A DNA stretch of 64,000 bases, taken from the NCBI GenBank assembly GCA_018822105.1, contig JAHJLB010000014.1:62001-126000 (forward strand), given 5' to 3'. Both the position numbers and the translations under genes were made by a program. The notes under the pieces were generated by a model. The model did not search any database. It was not told the origin of the DNA and worked only from the letters and a program-made list of their open reading frames with translations. This stretch comes from Pseudomonadota bacterium. Lineage in GTDB: Bacteria > Desulfobacterota > Desulfovibrionia > Desulfovibrionales > Desulfovibrionaceae. Below, piece after piece: positions 24,376 through 32,823 of this stretch; the first letter of the stretch is position 1; each line of letters starts with the position of its first letter.

Positions 24376-24861
24376 ATGGAAGTACTGTGGGCCCCCTGGC
24401 GGCTGGACTACATCCTGGGTCCCAAGCCGGATGAATGCGTGTTCTGCGTGCCCAACCACACGGGCGAGGACGCCGAGCGCTACATACTTTGCCGGGGGCG
24501 GCACAACTACGTGATCATGAACCGCTATCCCTACAACAATGCCCACCTCATGGTGACACCCTACCGGCACGTGAGCTGCCTTACGGATCTGACCCCTGAG
24601 GAGGCGCATGAGAACATGGACCTTCTGCGGTCCTGCGTCGGCATCCTGCAGAAGGTCTTCCGGCCGCACGGCATCAACGCCGGGCTGAACCTTGGGGAGG
24701 CCGCCGGGTCGGGCATCGCCGCGCACATCCATTTCCAGATCGTTCCGCGCTGGAACGGCGACGCCTCGTTCATGGCCGTTTTCAGCGAGACCAGGGTCAT
24801 GCCGGAGCACCTGCGCTCCACCTACAACCGCCTCAAGCCACATTTCGACGCCCTGGCCTAG
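24376..24861 (+). CDS. HIT-family nucleotide hydrolase/phosphorylase
   Basis: 161 residues. The histidine triad region is H117-I-H119-F-Q121 (GIAAHIHFQIVPRW), i.e. HxHxQ, the form found in the GalT/Ap4A-phosphorylase branch rather than the Hint branch. Cys21-x2-Cys24 near the N-terminus (CVFCVPN) with later histidines could bind a structural zinc. It would cleave or phosphorolyse dinucleoside polyphosphates such as Ap4A. It stands 24 bases before the lapA-like gene, and both seem part of one + strand run. Confidence 0.85.
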   Translation: MEVLWAPWRLDYILGPKPDECVFCVPNHTGEDAERYILCRGRHNYVIMNRYPYNNAHLMVTPYRHVSCLTDLTPEEAHENMDLLRSCVGILQKVFRPHGINAGLNLGEAAGSGIAAHIHFQIVPRWNGDASFMAVFSETRVMPEHLRSTYNRLKPHFDALA

Positions 24862-24885
24862 GGCCAGGGGCAGAAAGGAGAATCC

Positions 24886-25224
24886 ATGCGTTATCTCAAG
24901 GCCTTCCTGACCTCCCTGGTATTTGTCCTCTCCATGCTCTTCTTCGTGCAGAACAACGTCCCGCTGTCCACAAGCATTCAGCTGGAGTTGAACCTCATCT
25001 TCAAGCAATTCTACTCCCTGCCCTTGCCTGTGTATGTGCTCGTGCTGGCGGCATTCCTGCTGGGCATCGTCTTTTCTTTGGGCTTTCTCCTCGTGGAGCG
25101 CATCCGCCTGGGCCTGGAGCTCAAAGCCCTGCGCAAGCAGCATGCGGCCCTGGAGGATGAGGCCCTGTCCCTGCGCACCCTGCCCCTGAATCAGCCAGAG
25201 AACCAGTCGCGCGTCGGCCTGTAG
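24886..25224 (+). CDS. lapA: LapA-domain inner membrane protein
   Basis: 112 residues with two membrane helices (AFLTSLVFVLSMLFFVQNN and PVYVLVLAAFLLGIVFSLGF) and a short coiled C-terminal tail (LELKALRKQHAALEDEAL). This is the LapA/DUF1049 layout. In gammaproteobacteria LapA works with LapB to control LpxC turnover and lipopolysaccharide assembly. The gene that follows 15 bases later has LapB features, which strengthens the call. Confidence 0.75.
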   Translation: MRYLKAFLTSLVFVLSMLFFVQNNVPLSTSIQLELNLIFKQFYSLPLPVYVLVLAAFLLGIVFSLGFLLVERIRLGLELKALRKQHAALEDEALSLRTLPLNQPENQSRVGL

Positions 25225-25239
25225 CCCTCGGAGCCACTT

Positions 25240-26382
25240 GTGCCCTGGACCGAGCTCTTCCGCCTCGGACGCCGGAAGTCCAATAACCAGACCGCGCCTG
25301 AGACCTCGGGCGCGGGGGAGCAGCACACCCTCCAGGACACCCTGGCGGCCATCGAGGAGCTCTCCCAGGCTGTCCGCAACAATCCGGAATCCGTCGAAAT
25401 CTATCTGGCCCTGGGCAACCTGTACCGTTCACAGGGCGAGATTGAGCGGGCCATCCACATCCGCAACAGCCTCATCAGCAGACCAGGGCTGGACCTGGTC
25501 CTGAAGGCCCGCAGCCAGTTCGAGCTCGGCCGCGACTTCAGGCGTGGCGGCATGCTCGACAGGTCGCGCCAGGCCTTTGAGGAGGCCAGCGCCGTCCTTG
25601 GCCGCACCGATGAGATCGAACTGGAGCTGGCCCGCCTTGCCGCGGATTCCGGGGAATTTGAACGCGCAGCCGGACATTACCGCCGCGTCGGCCGCAGCAT
25701 GTCCGAGGCCCATTTCCTCGCGCGTCAGGCCGGCGAGCATTACCGACTGAAGGACGTCCTGCGGGGCGACACGTTCCTCGCCCAGGCCCTGGAGGTCTTT
25801 CCAGCCTCTCCCGAGGCCTGGCTGGCCAGCGTGGTGCAGGCCACTGTGTCCGGAAGCATCGCCGCGCTGCGCGAAACATTGCGCAATGCCTGCGCCAACA
25901 TTGCGGCACCACAGCGGTTCCTGCTCCTGGAGGGCCTGCTGGAGGCCCTGCGCGCTGCCCGTGGAGAGACAGGCAACGGCATGGAGGAGCCCAAGGTCCT
26001 GGCCCCCGCCCGCATCAACGAACTGGTCCAGGCCTCGGTGCAGGTGCTGCAGAGCTTTCCGCCCGACGCCCTGCTCTGCTTCTATTGCGCGAGGCTGCAC
26101 CTTTTCGAAGCGGACCTGGATTCCGCCAAGCACTGGCTGGAAAAGGCGCTTGTGCTCAACCCGGATTTTTGGCTGGCCCGCCTGGAGCTTGTGACTCTTG
26201 TGCTCAGCAACCAGGAGATGACGCCCTTCCTGCGTGACCAGCTGGCCTATTTCATCAGCCACGCCCGCAAGTCCAAGCGCTTCGTCTGCCAAAGCTGCGG
26301 ATTCCGTTGGGACAAGACCTTCTTTGTCTGCCCGCGCTGCCGCTCCTGGCACAGCATCCTGTTCCGCCAGGAATTCTCCTGA
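25240..26382 (+). CDS. lapB: LapB/YciM-like TPR protein with C-terminal zinc ribbon
   Basis: 380 residues from a GTG start. The body is made of TPR units (SVEIYLALGNLYRSQGEIE, RRGGMLDRSRQAFEEASAVL, ELARLAADSGEFERAAGHYR), and the last 30 residues form a rubredoxin-like metal site, FVCQSCGFRW and FFVCPRCRSWHS, with two CxxC pairs. TPR plus C-terminal rubredoxin-type domain is the hallmark of LapB/YciM. It lacks the N-terminal membrane anchor of the E. coli protein, so the preceding LapA may hold it at the membrane. Expected role: controlling degradation of LpxC and so the level of lipopolysaccharide. Confidence 0.75.
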   Translation: MPWTELFRLGRRKSNNQTAPETSGAGEQHTLQDTLAAIEELSQAVRNNPESVEIYLALGNLYRSQGEIERAIHIRNSLISRPGLDLVLKARSQFELGRDFRRGGMLDRSRQAFEEASAVLGRTDEIELELARLAADSGEFERAAGHYRRVGRSMSEAHFLARQAGEHYRLKDVLRGDTFLAQALEVFPASPEAWLASVVQATVSGSIAALRETLRNACANIAAPQRFLLLEGLLEALRAARGETGNGMEEPKVLAPARINELVQASVQVLQSFPPDALLCFYCARLHLFEADLDSAKHWLEKALVLNPDFWLARLELVTLVLSNQEMTPFLRDQLAYFISHARKSKRFVCQSCGFRWDKTFFVCPRCRSWHSILFRQEFS

Positions 26383-26406
26383 TCGCCCGCAGTGCCGGAT
26401 GACCGC

Positions 26407-29052
26407 ATGAACGCCCCGAAACTCACCCCCATGTTCGAGCAGTACATGCAGGTCAAGGCCGAGCACCCGGACGCCCTGCTCTTCTTCCGCATGGGCGACT
26501 TCTTCGAGCTCTTTTTCGAGGACGCCGTGGTTGCCGCAAGGGAATTGCAGATCACCCTGACCTCCCGCAATCCAGGCGCGGAATCCAAGGTGCCCATGTG
26601 CGGTGTGCCGCACCACTCCGTGGACAGCTATCTGGCTCAGCTCCTGGGCAAGGGCTTCAAGATCGCCATCTGCGATCAGATTGAAGACCCCAGGCAGGCC
26701 AAGGGGCTGGTGAAGCGCGCAGTGACACGCGTGCTAACCCCTGGGACGGTGGTTGAAGATCTTTCGCTGTCCGCAAAGGCCCACAACTACCTTGCGGCCT
26801 TGTACTGGGATGCGGACAAGGGCGCTGGCGGCCTTGCCTGGGTGGACTTTTCCACATCCGAATGGTCTGGCCTGCATTCCCGGCGCGAGACGGACCTTTG
26901 GCAATGGGCCGTGAAGATAGCGCCGCGCGAACTTCTTTTGCCGCCTGGCAAAAAGATCCCTGCGCAGCATTTCGAGCTCACGGCCCAGGTGACGCAGCTG
27001 CCCAGCCCCAGCGCCTTTGACCTGGCGGCCGGTGCCGACGCCATGCTGGCTTCGCAGAAGGCCCCTGAGCTGGCCACCCTCGATCTGGCCGACAAGCCTG
27101 AGCTGGTGCGGGCCCTGGGCGCCCTCCTGGGCTATCTGCGCCACACCCAGCAGACGGACAACCCGCCCCTGGGCGAGTTCCGGCCTTTGGACCTCTCCCG
27201 GCATCTGGTGCTGGATGAGGTCACGGAACGCAACCTGGAGATCTTCCGCCGGCTGGATGGGGGAACCGGGGCAGGCACCCTCTGGCAGGTGCTTGATTTC
27301 ACGCAGACGGCCATGGGCGGCCGGCTCCTGGAATCGCGCCTGCGCCAGCCCTGGCGAGAGCTGGCCCCGGTGCAGCGCACCCAGGAGGTCGTGGACTTCC
27401 TCTTTCACCAGGACGCCCTGCGCGCGGAACTTAGGCGGCAGCTTTCCGAGGTGCGCGACCTGGAGCGCCTGGCCACGCGCATCGCGCTTTCCCGCGCCAC
27501 TCCCAGGGACATCGTGGCCGTGCGCGAAAGCATCCTGCGGCTTCCGCACCTTTGCGCCCTGCTCCAGAAGTCTCTGGCCGGCCTTGAGGGGGGCGCGCCC
27601 GCGGAACTGACAAGCCTGCTCAAGTCCTGGGATTCCCTTTCCGATGTGGCCGAAATGCTTTCCCGCGCCCTGGTGGACGCGCCGCCCCTGGTCATCACGG
27701 ACGGAGGCCTTTTCCTGCCCGGCCATGACCCGGACCTGGACGAGCTCATCAACCTGACGGAGCACGGCGAGGCGCGCATCCAGTCCATGCTGGAACGCGA
27801 GCGCGACTCCTGCGGCATCCCCAAACTCAAGCTGGGCTACAACAAGGTCTTCGGCTATTATCTGGAGGTGTCCCATGCCTACCAGGGCCAGATTCCAGAG
27901 CATTTCATCCGCCGCCAGACACTTGTGAACTGCGAGCGCTACATCACAGGTGAGCTCAAGGACCTGGAGGAGCGCCTGCTCTCCGCCGCGGATGAGCGCA
28001 AATCCCTTGAATACCGCTTGTTCAATGAGCTGCGCGAAGACTTGGCCGGTCAACGCACGCGGTTCATGTTCATGGCCGGCGGATTGGCGGCCCTGGACTA
28101 CTGGCAGGGGCTGGCCGAGGCCGGACGCCAGAACGACTGGACCCGCCCGGAGCTGCACGAGGGCATCGAGACAGAGATCATCCAGGGGAGGCATCCCGTG
28201 GTGGAGGCCGCCTGCGGCTCGGCCAACTACATCCCCAACGACCTGCGCCTGGACGAGTCGCGGCGCATCCTGCTCATCACCGGCCCGAACATGGCCGGCA
28301 AATCCACCGTGCTGCGCCAGGCAGCGCTCATCACCATCCTCGCGCAGATGGGCTCCTTCGTTCCGGCCCGCTCCGCGCGCCTGGGCCTGGCGGACCGCGT
28401 GTTCTCCCGGGTGGGCGCCTCGGACAATCTGGCGCGCGGCCAGAGCACCTTCATGGTGGAGATGATGGAGACCGCGCGCATCCTCCGTCAGGCCACCTCG
28501 CGCAGCCTGGTCATCCTGGACGAGATTGGCCGCGGCACGAGCACCTTCGACGGCCTGGCCCTGGCCTGGTCCGTGGTGGAGGAGCTGTCCCGCCGCGGCC
28601 GCGGCCAGGTGCGCACCCTGTTCGCCACGCACTACCACGAGCTGACCTCCCTGGAGGGCGTCATCCCCGGCCTGCGCAACCTGAACATCGCGGTGCGTGA
28701 ATGGAAGGGCGACATCGTCTTTCTGCGCAAGCTGGTGCCAGGACCGGCGGACAAGAGCTACGGCATAGAGGTGGCGCGGCTGGCCGGGGTGCCCCAGGCC
28801 GTTGTCCAGCGCGCGCGGGAAATCCTTGCGTCCCTCGAGGAAAAATCGCAAAATGATCGCGACGGCGCTTCCCCGGCCGCCCTGCCCAGGCAGAGCCTGC
28901 TTCCGGGAGTGGTCCCAAGGCGGGAGCCGCAGGCCCCGGAGCCTGAAAACCCCCTGCTGGTGGAACTCAGACGCCTGGACCTCAACGAGCTTTCACCCCT
29001 GGCTGCCCTGACCCTGCTGCATGAATGGAAAAAGAGCGTGACCCCGCAATGA
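26407..29052 (+). CDS. mutS: DNA mismatch repair protein MutS
   Basis: 881 residues from ATG 26407; GTG 26392 would add five residues but has no better ribosome site. The N-terminal mismatch-binding domain holds the Phe-x-Glu element (RMGDFFELFFEDAV), followed by connector, core, clamp, and the ATPase with Walker A GPNMAGKS at 626-633, DEIGRGTSTFDGLALAW and THYHELTSLE. C-terminal helices end near residue 881. MutS binds mismatches and recruits MutL. Full length for the MutS1 family. The next gene starts within its stop codon (ATGA). Confidence 0.95.
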   Translation: MNAPKLTPMFEQYMQVKAEHPDALLFFRMGDFFELFFEDAVVAARELQITLTSRNPGAESKVPMCGVPHHSVDSYLAQLLGKGFKIAICDQIEDPRQAKGLVKRAVTRVLTPGTVVEDLSLSAKAHNYLAALYWDADKGAGGLAWVDFSTSEWSGLHSRRETDLWQWAVKIAPRELLLPPGKKIPAQHFELTAQVTQLPSPSAFDLAAGADAMLASQKAPELATLDLADKPELVRALGALLGYLRHTQQTDNPPLGEFRPLDLSRHLVLDEVTERNLEIFRRLDGGTGAGTLWQVLDFTQTAMGGRLLESRLRQPWRELAPVQRTQEVVDFLFHQDALRAELRRQLSEVRDLERLATRIALSRATPRDIVAVRESILRLPHLCALLQKSLAGLEGGAPAELTSLLKSWDSLSDVAEMLSRALVDAPPLVITDGGLFLPGHDPDLDELINLTEHGEARIQSMLERERDSCGIPKLKLGYNKVFGYYLEVSHAYQGQIPEHFIRRQTLVNCERYITGELKDLEERLLSAADERKSLEYRLFNELREDLAGQRTRFMFMAGGLAALDYWQGLAEAGRQNDWTRPELHEGIETEIIQGRHPVVEAACGSANYIPNDLRLDESRRILLITGPNMAGKSTVLRQAALITILAQMGSFVPARSARLGLADRVFSRVGASDNLARGQSTFMVEMMETARILRQATSRSLVILDEIGRGTSTFDGLALAWSVVEELSRRGRGQVRTLFATHYHELTSLEGVIPGLRNLNIAVREWKGDIVFLRKLVPGPADKSYGIEVARLAGVPQAVVQRAREILASLEEKSQNDRDGASPAALPRQSLLPGVVPRREPQAPEPENPLLVELRRLDLNELSPLAALTLLHEWKKSVTPQ

Positions 29053-29507
29053 CCCCGCCTGCCAACCTGACACGCCTGCGCCTTGTGGCCCTTGTCCTGG
29101 CCGCCCTGCTCTGCGCCGCCGCCTGCGGCAAGCGCGAGTGGCCCACCCCTGTTTCCAGCGAGGACAAATTCCGCTGGCGCAGCGTGGAGGTCCAGCGCAG
29201 CCAGGGCTGCCTCATCCTGAACTGCGAGATCTCCGGGAACTGGCAGAACCTGGACACCGTGAAGGTGCTCCTCGAGCCCGTGGGCGAGGGCGCGGGCGAC
29301 GGCTGCGCCACCTGCCCTTTCACCCCGCGCAGCACCATCGTCTTCAGCCCCGGCGCGGCAGGCCTGCGCAGGGACATGAACCGTATCGCCCTGACCACCT
29401 GCGACCTGGACCCCGGCAAGACCTACCGCATTCAGGTCGTGGGCTTCAGCGCCTTTGCCACAATTCTGCCCGTGGTGTCCGAGCTTGTGCTCAGCGCCCC
29501 GAAATAA
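29049..29507 (+). CDS. Small lipoprotein of unknown function
   Basis: 152 residues from ATG 29049, overlapping the mutS stop. The signal ends at AAAC, giving Cys26 as the lipidated residue. The mature part has WRSVEVQRSQGCLILNCEI and a CATCPFTPR motif; its four or five cysteines could form disulfides in the periplasm. The C-terminal VVSELVLSAPK repeats the beta-strand character of the rest. It is 29 bases ahead of lysA. No function can be assigned; it is likely anchored in an envelope membrane. Confidence 0.65.
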   Translation: MTPPANLTRLRLVALVLAALLCAAACGKREWPTPVSSEDKFRWRSVEVQRSQGCLILNCEISGNWQNLDTVKVLLEPVGEGAGDGCATCPFTPRSTIVFSPGAAGLRRDMNRIALTTCDLDPGKTYRIQVVGFSAFATILPVVSELVLSAPK

Positions 29508-29536
29508 CCACCCTTGTACAGGAGCGAACACCCCCC

Positions 29537-30775
29537 ATGCATCATTTTGAGCAGAGAAACGGAACCCTGTTTGCGGAAGGCGTCAGCGTGCAGGAACTGG
29601 CGGAGCGCTTTGGCACCCCGCTCTACGTCTACTCCACGGCCACGCTGAAGCGGCATTTCGAGGCCTTTGACTCGGCCTTTGCCGCCATGCCGCATCTGAC
29701 CTGCTATTCCGTCAAGGCCAACTCCAACCTCCATGTGCTGCGCCTTCTCGGCTCCCTCGGGGCGGGCATGGACATCGTTTCCGGCGGCGAGCTGTACCGC
29801 GCGCTGCTGGCCGGGGTCCCGGCCTCCAAGATCGTCTACTCCGGCGTGGGCAAGAAGCCCGAGGAGATACGCCAGGCCCTTACGGCCGGCATCCTGCTCT
29901 TCAACGTGGAGTCCATGCAGGAGCTCATCCGCATCAACGACGTGGCCCGCGACATGGGCAAGGTGGCCCAGGTCAGCTTCCGCATCAACCCGGACGTGGA
30001 CCCCAAGACCCACCCCTACATCTCCACGGGCCTGAAGAAGAACAAGTTCGGCCTGAACATCGAGCATTCCCTGGAGGCCTACAGCCTGGCCCGCGACCTG
30101 CCCAATGTCGAACCCGTGGGCATCGACTGCCACATCGGCTCCCAGCTCACGAGCATCGACCCCTTCCTGGAGGCCCTGGACAAGCTGATGGCCTTCTACG
30201 AGAAGCTCAAGGCCATGAACCTGGACATCCGCTACCTCGATCTGGGCGGCGGCCTGGGCATCAACTACAATGAAGAGGAGCCGCCCCACCCCAGCGAATT
30301 CGGCGCGGCCCTGACCAAGACCCTCGGCCAGCTACCCCTGCAGCTCATCCTGGAGCCGGGCCGGGTCATCGTGGGCAACGCGGGCATCCTGGTCACGGAG
30401 ACGCTGTACACCAAGCATACCCCGAGCAAGAACTTCGTCATTGTGGACGCGGCCATGAACGATCTGCTGCGGCCCTCCCTGTACGGCTCCTTCCACCGCA
30501 TCGAGGAGGTGCAGCCCCAGGGGCGGCCCGAGCAGGACGTGGACGTTGTCGGCCCCATCTGCGAGTCCGGCGACTTCCTGGCCAAGGACCGGCAGCTGCC
30601 CGAGGTGCGCCAGGGCGAACGCCTGGCTGTCTATTCCGCCGGGGCTTACGGCTTCACCATGTCCTCCAACTACAACACCCGCCCCAGGGCTGCGGAGATT
30701 CTTGTGGACGGCGAGCAGGTCATTGTGGCCCGCCGGCGCGAGACCTACGAGACCCTGGTGGCCCAGGAACTCTAG
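29537..30775 (+). CDS. lysA: Diaminopimelate decarboxylase
   Basis: 412 residues from ATG 29537 with AGGAG upstream; an open frame further upstream overlaps the lipoprotein gene and is not used. Fold-type III PLP enzyme: Lys60 in CYSVKANSN binds PLP, HIGSQLTSIDPF and the glycine-rich YLDLGGGLGINY contact the phosphate, and GPICESGDFLAKDR with YGFTMSSNYNTRPR supply the other active-site side. It turns meso-diaminopimelate into lysine. Works downstream of dapL in the same window. A perfect 11-bp hairpin follows its stop. Confidence 0.93.
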   Translation: MHHFEQRNGTLFAEGVSVQELAERFGTPLYVYSTATLKRHFEAFDSAFAAMPHLTCYSVKANSNLHVLRLLGSLGAGMDIVSGGELYRALLAGVPASKIVYSGVGKKPEEIRQALTAGILLFNVESMQELIRINDVARDMGKVAQVSFRINPDVDPKTHPYISTGLKKNKFGLNIEHSLEAYSLARDLPNVEPVGIDCHIGSQLTSIDPFLEALDKLMAFYEKLKAMNLDIRYLDLGGGLGINYNEEEPPHPSEFGAALTKTLGQLPLQLILEPGRVIVGNAGILVTETLYTKHTPSKNFVIVDAAMNDLLRPSLYGSFHRIEEVQPQGRPEQDVDVVGPICESGDFLAKDRQLPEVRQGERLAVYSAGAYGFTMSSNYNTRPRAAEILVDGEQVIVARRRETYETLVAQEL

Positions 30776-30781
30776 CCGGTC

Positions 30782-30807
30782 GGGGCCGGACCGCCTGGTC
30801 CGGCCCC
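30782..30807. other. Perfect 11-bp hairpin between lysA and rsmE
   Basis: Stem 30782-30792 pairs fully with 30797-30807 around a four-base loop; the stem is almost all G and C. No T-run follows, so it is not a standard intrinsic terminator. It may stabilise the 3' end of lysA mRNA or attenuate passage into rsmE, whose start is 16 bases downstream. Confidence 0.5.
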
Positions 30808-30822
30808 CTCTGCCGGACTGCC

Positions 30823-31563
30823 ATGCCGCGCCTGAACTCCTACCATCTGCCACAAGAACTCTGGCCCGCCCAGGACACGCAGCGTGTGCTGCTCTCCGGT
30901 CCGGAGGCCAGGCACCTCCTGGGTGTGCTGCGCGCCAGGCCCGGCGACACCCTGCGGCTTTTTGACGGGGCCGGCCGCTGGGGGCTGTTCCAGATCTCCT
31001 CCGTTTCCGGCAAGGCCCAGGCCGAGCTCGTGCCCCAGACCCTGCACGCGGAGTCCCGCCCTGGCTCGGGCCTTGTGCTGGCCCTGGGCTGGAACAAGTC
31101 CTCGCGCCGCGACTGGCTTTTGGAAAAGGCCGTGGAGCTGGACGCCCTGGGCCTGGTCTTTTGGCAGGCCGCGCGCAGCCAGGGCGAACCGCCCAAAGCC
31201 GCCAAGGACTCCTGGCGCGAGAAGTGCGTGCAGGCGGCCAAGCAGTGCGGCGCCCTTTGGCTGCCCGAGCTGGCTGTGGCGGCTGGGGGCGTGGATGGCC
31301 TCCTGCGCATTGCGGCGGAGCATGACGGGTGTTACATCCTTGACGAATGCGCCGCTTTGGACGCCCTGCCCGAGCCCGCTCGCCTGGCCGCAGGGCGCAA
31401 CCTGCTGGTCATCGGGCCGGAGGGCGGTCTGGAAAGGCTTGAGGCCGAGCGCCTCGTCCAGGCCGGATTCCAGCCCCTGAGCCTGGGCCCCCGCCCCCTG
31501 CGCTGGGAGACGGCGGCCCTGTACTGCCTGGGATTGGCGCATTTCGCGGCGCGCACACGCTGA
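30823..31563 (+). CDS. rsmE: 16S rRNA m3U1498 methyltransferase
   Basis: 246 residues. The N-terminal PUA-like domain (about 1-70) is followed by a SPOUT methyltransferase domain with the knot motifs LVIGPEGGLERLEAE and LSLGPRPLRWETAA. EKAVELDALGLVFWQAAR is also characteristic. RsmE methylates U1498 of 16S rRNA using SAM. It sits between lysA and rarA with short gaps on both sides. Confidence 0.9.
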   Translation: MPRLNSYHLPQELWPAQDTQRVLLSGPEARHLLGVLRARPGDTLRLFDGAGRWGLFQISSVSGKAQAELVPQTLHAESRPGSGLVLALGWNKSSRRDWLLEKAVELDALGLVFWQAARSQGEPPKAAKDSWREKCVQAAKQCGALWLPELAVAAGGVDGLLRIAAEHDGCYILDECAALDALPEPARLAAGRNLLVIGPEGGLERLEAERLVQAGFQPLSLGPRPLRWETAALYCLGLAHFAARTR

Positions 31564-31578
31564 GGATCCGGGAGCCAC

Positions 31579-32817
31579 ATGCGCATAGAAATTTCCGACA
31601 AGCAGCCCCTGGCGGACAAGATCAGGCCGCAGACCCTGGACGAGTTCGTCGGCCAGAGCCATCTCCTGGAGCGCATCGCGGCCTTTGCCCAGGGCCCGCG
31701 CCTGCCGAGCCTGGTCTTCTTCGGTCCGCCGGGGTGCGGCAAGTCCACCCTGGCCATGCTCATGGCCAAGGCCGCAGGCAAGAAGTGGATCCGGGTGAGC
31801 GCGCCTGAGGCGGGCCTGGCGACCCTGCGCAAGCGCCTGGACGGGGTCGAGGTGCTCATACTCGACGAGATCCACCGCTTCTCCAAGGCCCAGCAGGACT
31901 TCTTCCTGCCCATCCTGGAGAGCGGCGAGATCGTGCTCCTGGCCACCACCACGGAAAACCCCTCCTTCAGCGTCACCCGGCAGCTGCTTTCGCGGCTGCA
32001 CGTGCTGCGCTTCCGGGCGCTGACGCGGGAGGAGCTTTCGCGCATGGCCCGGCGCGGGGCCAAGGTCCTTGGGGTCGAGTGGCCGGACGAGGTCTTCGAC
32101 CTCCTGGCCTCCATGTCCGCTGGCGACGGCCGCGCCCTGCTGAACCTCGTGGAGCACGTGGCGGCCCTGCCCAGGGAAAAGCTGGTCATCGACGAATTGC
32201 GCCAGGCCCTGCCCGAGGTGGTCATCCGCGGCGACCGCGACGGGGACACGCACTACGAACTGGCCTCGGCGCTCATCAAGTCCATCCGCGGCAGCGATGT
32301 GGATGCGGCCCTGTACTATCTGGCCTGCCTGCTGGAAAGCGGCGAAGACCCGCGCTTCATCTGCCGCAGGCTCATTCTGTCGGCCTCGGAGGACATCGGC
32401 CTGGGCGACCCGCAGGCCCTGCTCCTGGCCGTGGCCTGCCAGCAGGCCGTGGAGTTCGTGGGCATGCCCGAGGGGTTCATCCCCCTGGCCGAGACGGTCA
32501 TCTATCTGGCCCTAGCGCCCAAGAGCAACGCCAGCTACGCCGGATACCTGAACGCCCTGAAGGAGGTGCGCGAGAACGGGCTGCTGCCCGTGCCGCTGCA
32601 TCTGCGCAACGCCAGCACCACCCTGCACAAGGAATGGGGCTATGGCCGGGGCTACAAGTATCCCCACGCCTTTCCCCAGGCCTGGGTGGAACAGGAATAC
32701 CTGCCCCACGAACTGGCCAAGCGCAAGGTCCAGTTCTATTTTCCCAAGGCCGAGGGCGCCGAGCCCCGGCTGCACCACTGGCTCACCTCGCGCAAGCGCG
32801 TGTCGCGAAAGCCCTAG
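31579..32817 (+). CDS. rarA: Replication-associated recombination ATPase RarA (MgsA)
   Basis: 412 residues. Walker A is GPPGCGKS (49-56), Walker B LILDEIHRFSKAQQD, sensor 1 TTENPSFSV, and the C-terminal tetramerisation part has IKSIRGSDVDAALYYLA, SASEDIGLGDP and HLRNASTTLHKEWGYG. RarA acts at stalled replication forks. Full length. Its stop is six bases from the stop of the converging CgeB-like gene, with no obvious terminator between them. Confidence 0.93.
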   Translation: MRIEISDKQPLADKIRPQTLDEFVGQSHLLERIAAFAQGPRLPSLVFFGPPGCGKSTLAMLMAKAAGKKWIRVSAPEAGLATLRKRLDGVEVLILDEIHRFSKAQQDFFLPILESGEIVLLATTTENPSFSVTRQLLSRLHVLRFRALTREELSRMARRGAKVLGVEWPDEVFDLLASMSAGDGRALLNLVEHVAALPREKLVIDELRQALPEVVIRGDRDGDTHYELASALIKSIRGSDVDAALYYLACLLESGEDPRFICRRLILSASEDIGLGDPQALLLAVACQQAVEFVGMPEGFIPLAETVIYLALAPKSNASYAGYLNALKEVRENGLLPVPLHLRNASTTLHKEWGYGRGYKYPHAFPQAWVEQEYLPHELAKRKVQFYFPKAEGAEPRLHHWLTSRKRVSRKP

Positions 32818-32823
32818 GTCTTC

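Noticed and set aside
26734-28851. Minus-strand open frame of about 700 codons
   Set aside because: Antisense to mutS with His/Gln/Gly-rich translation and no recognisable domain.
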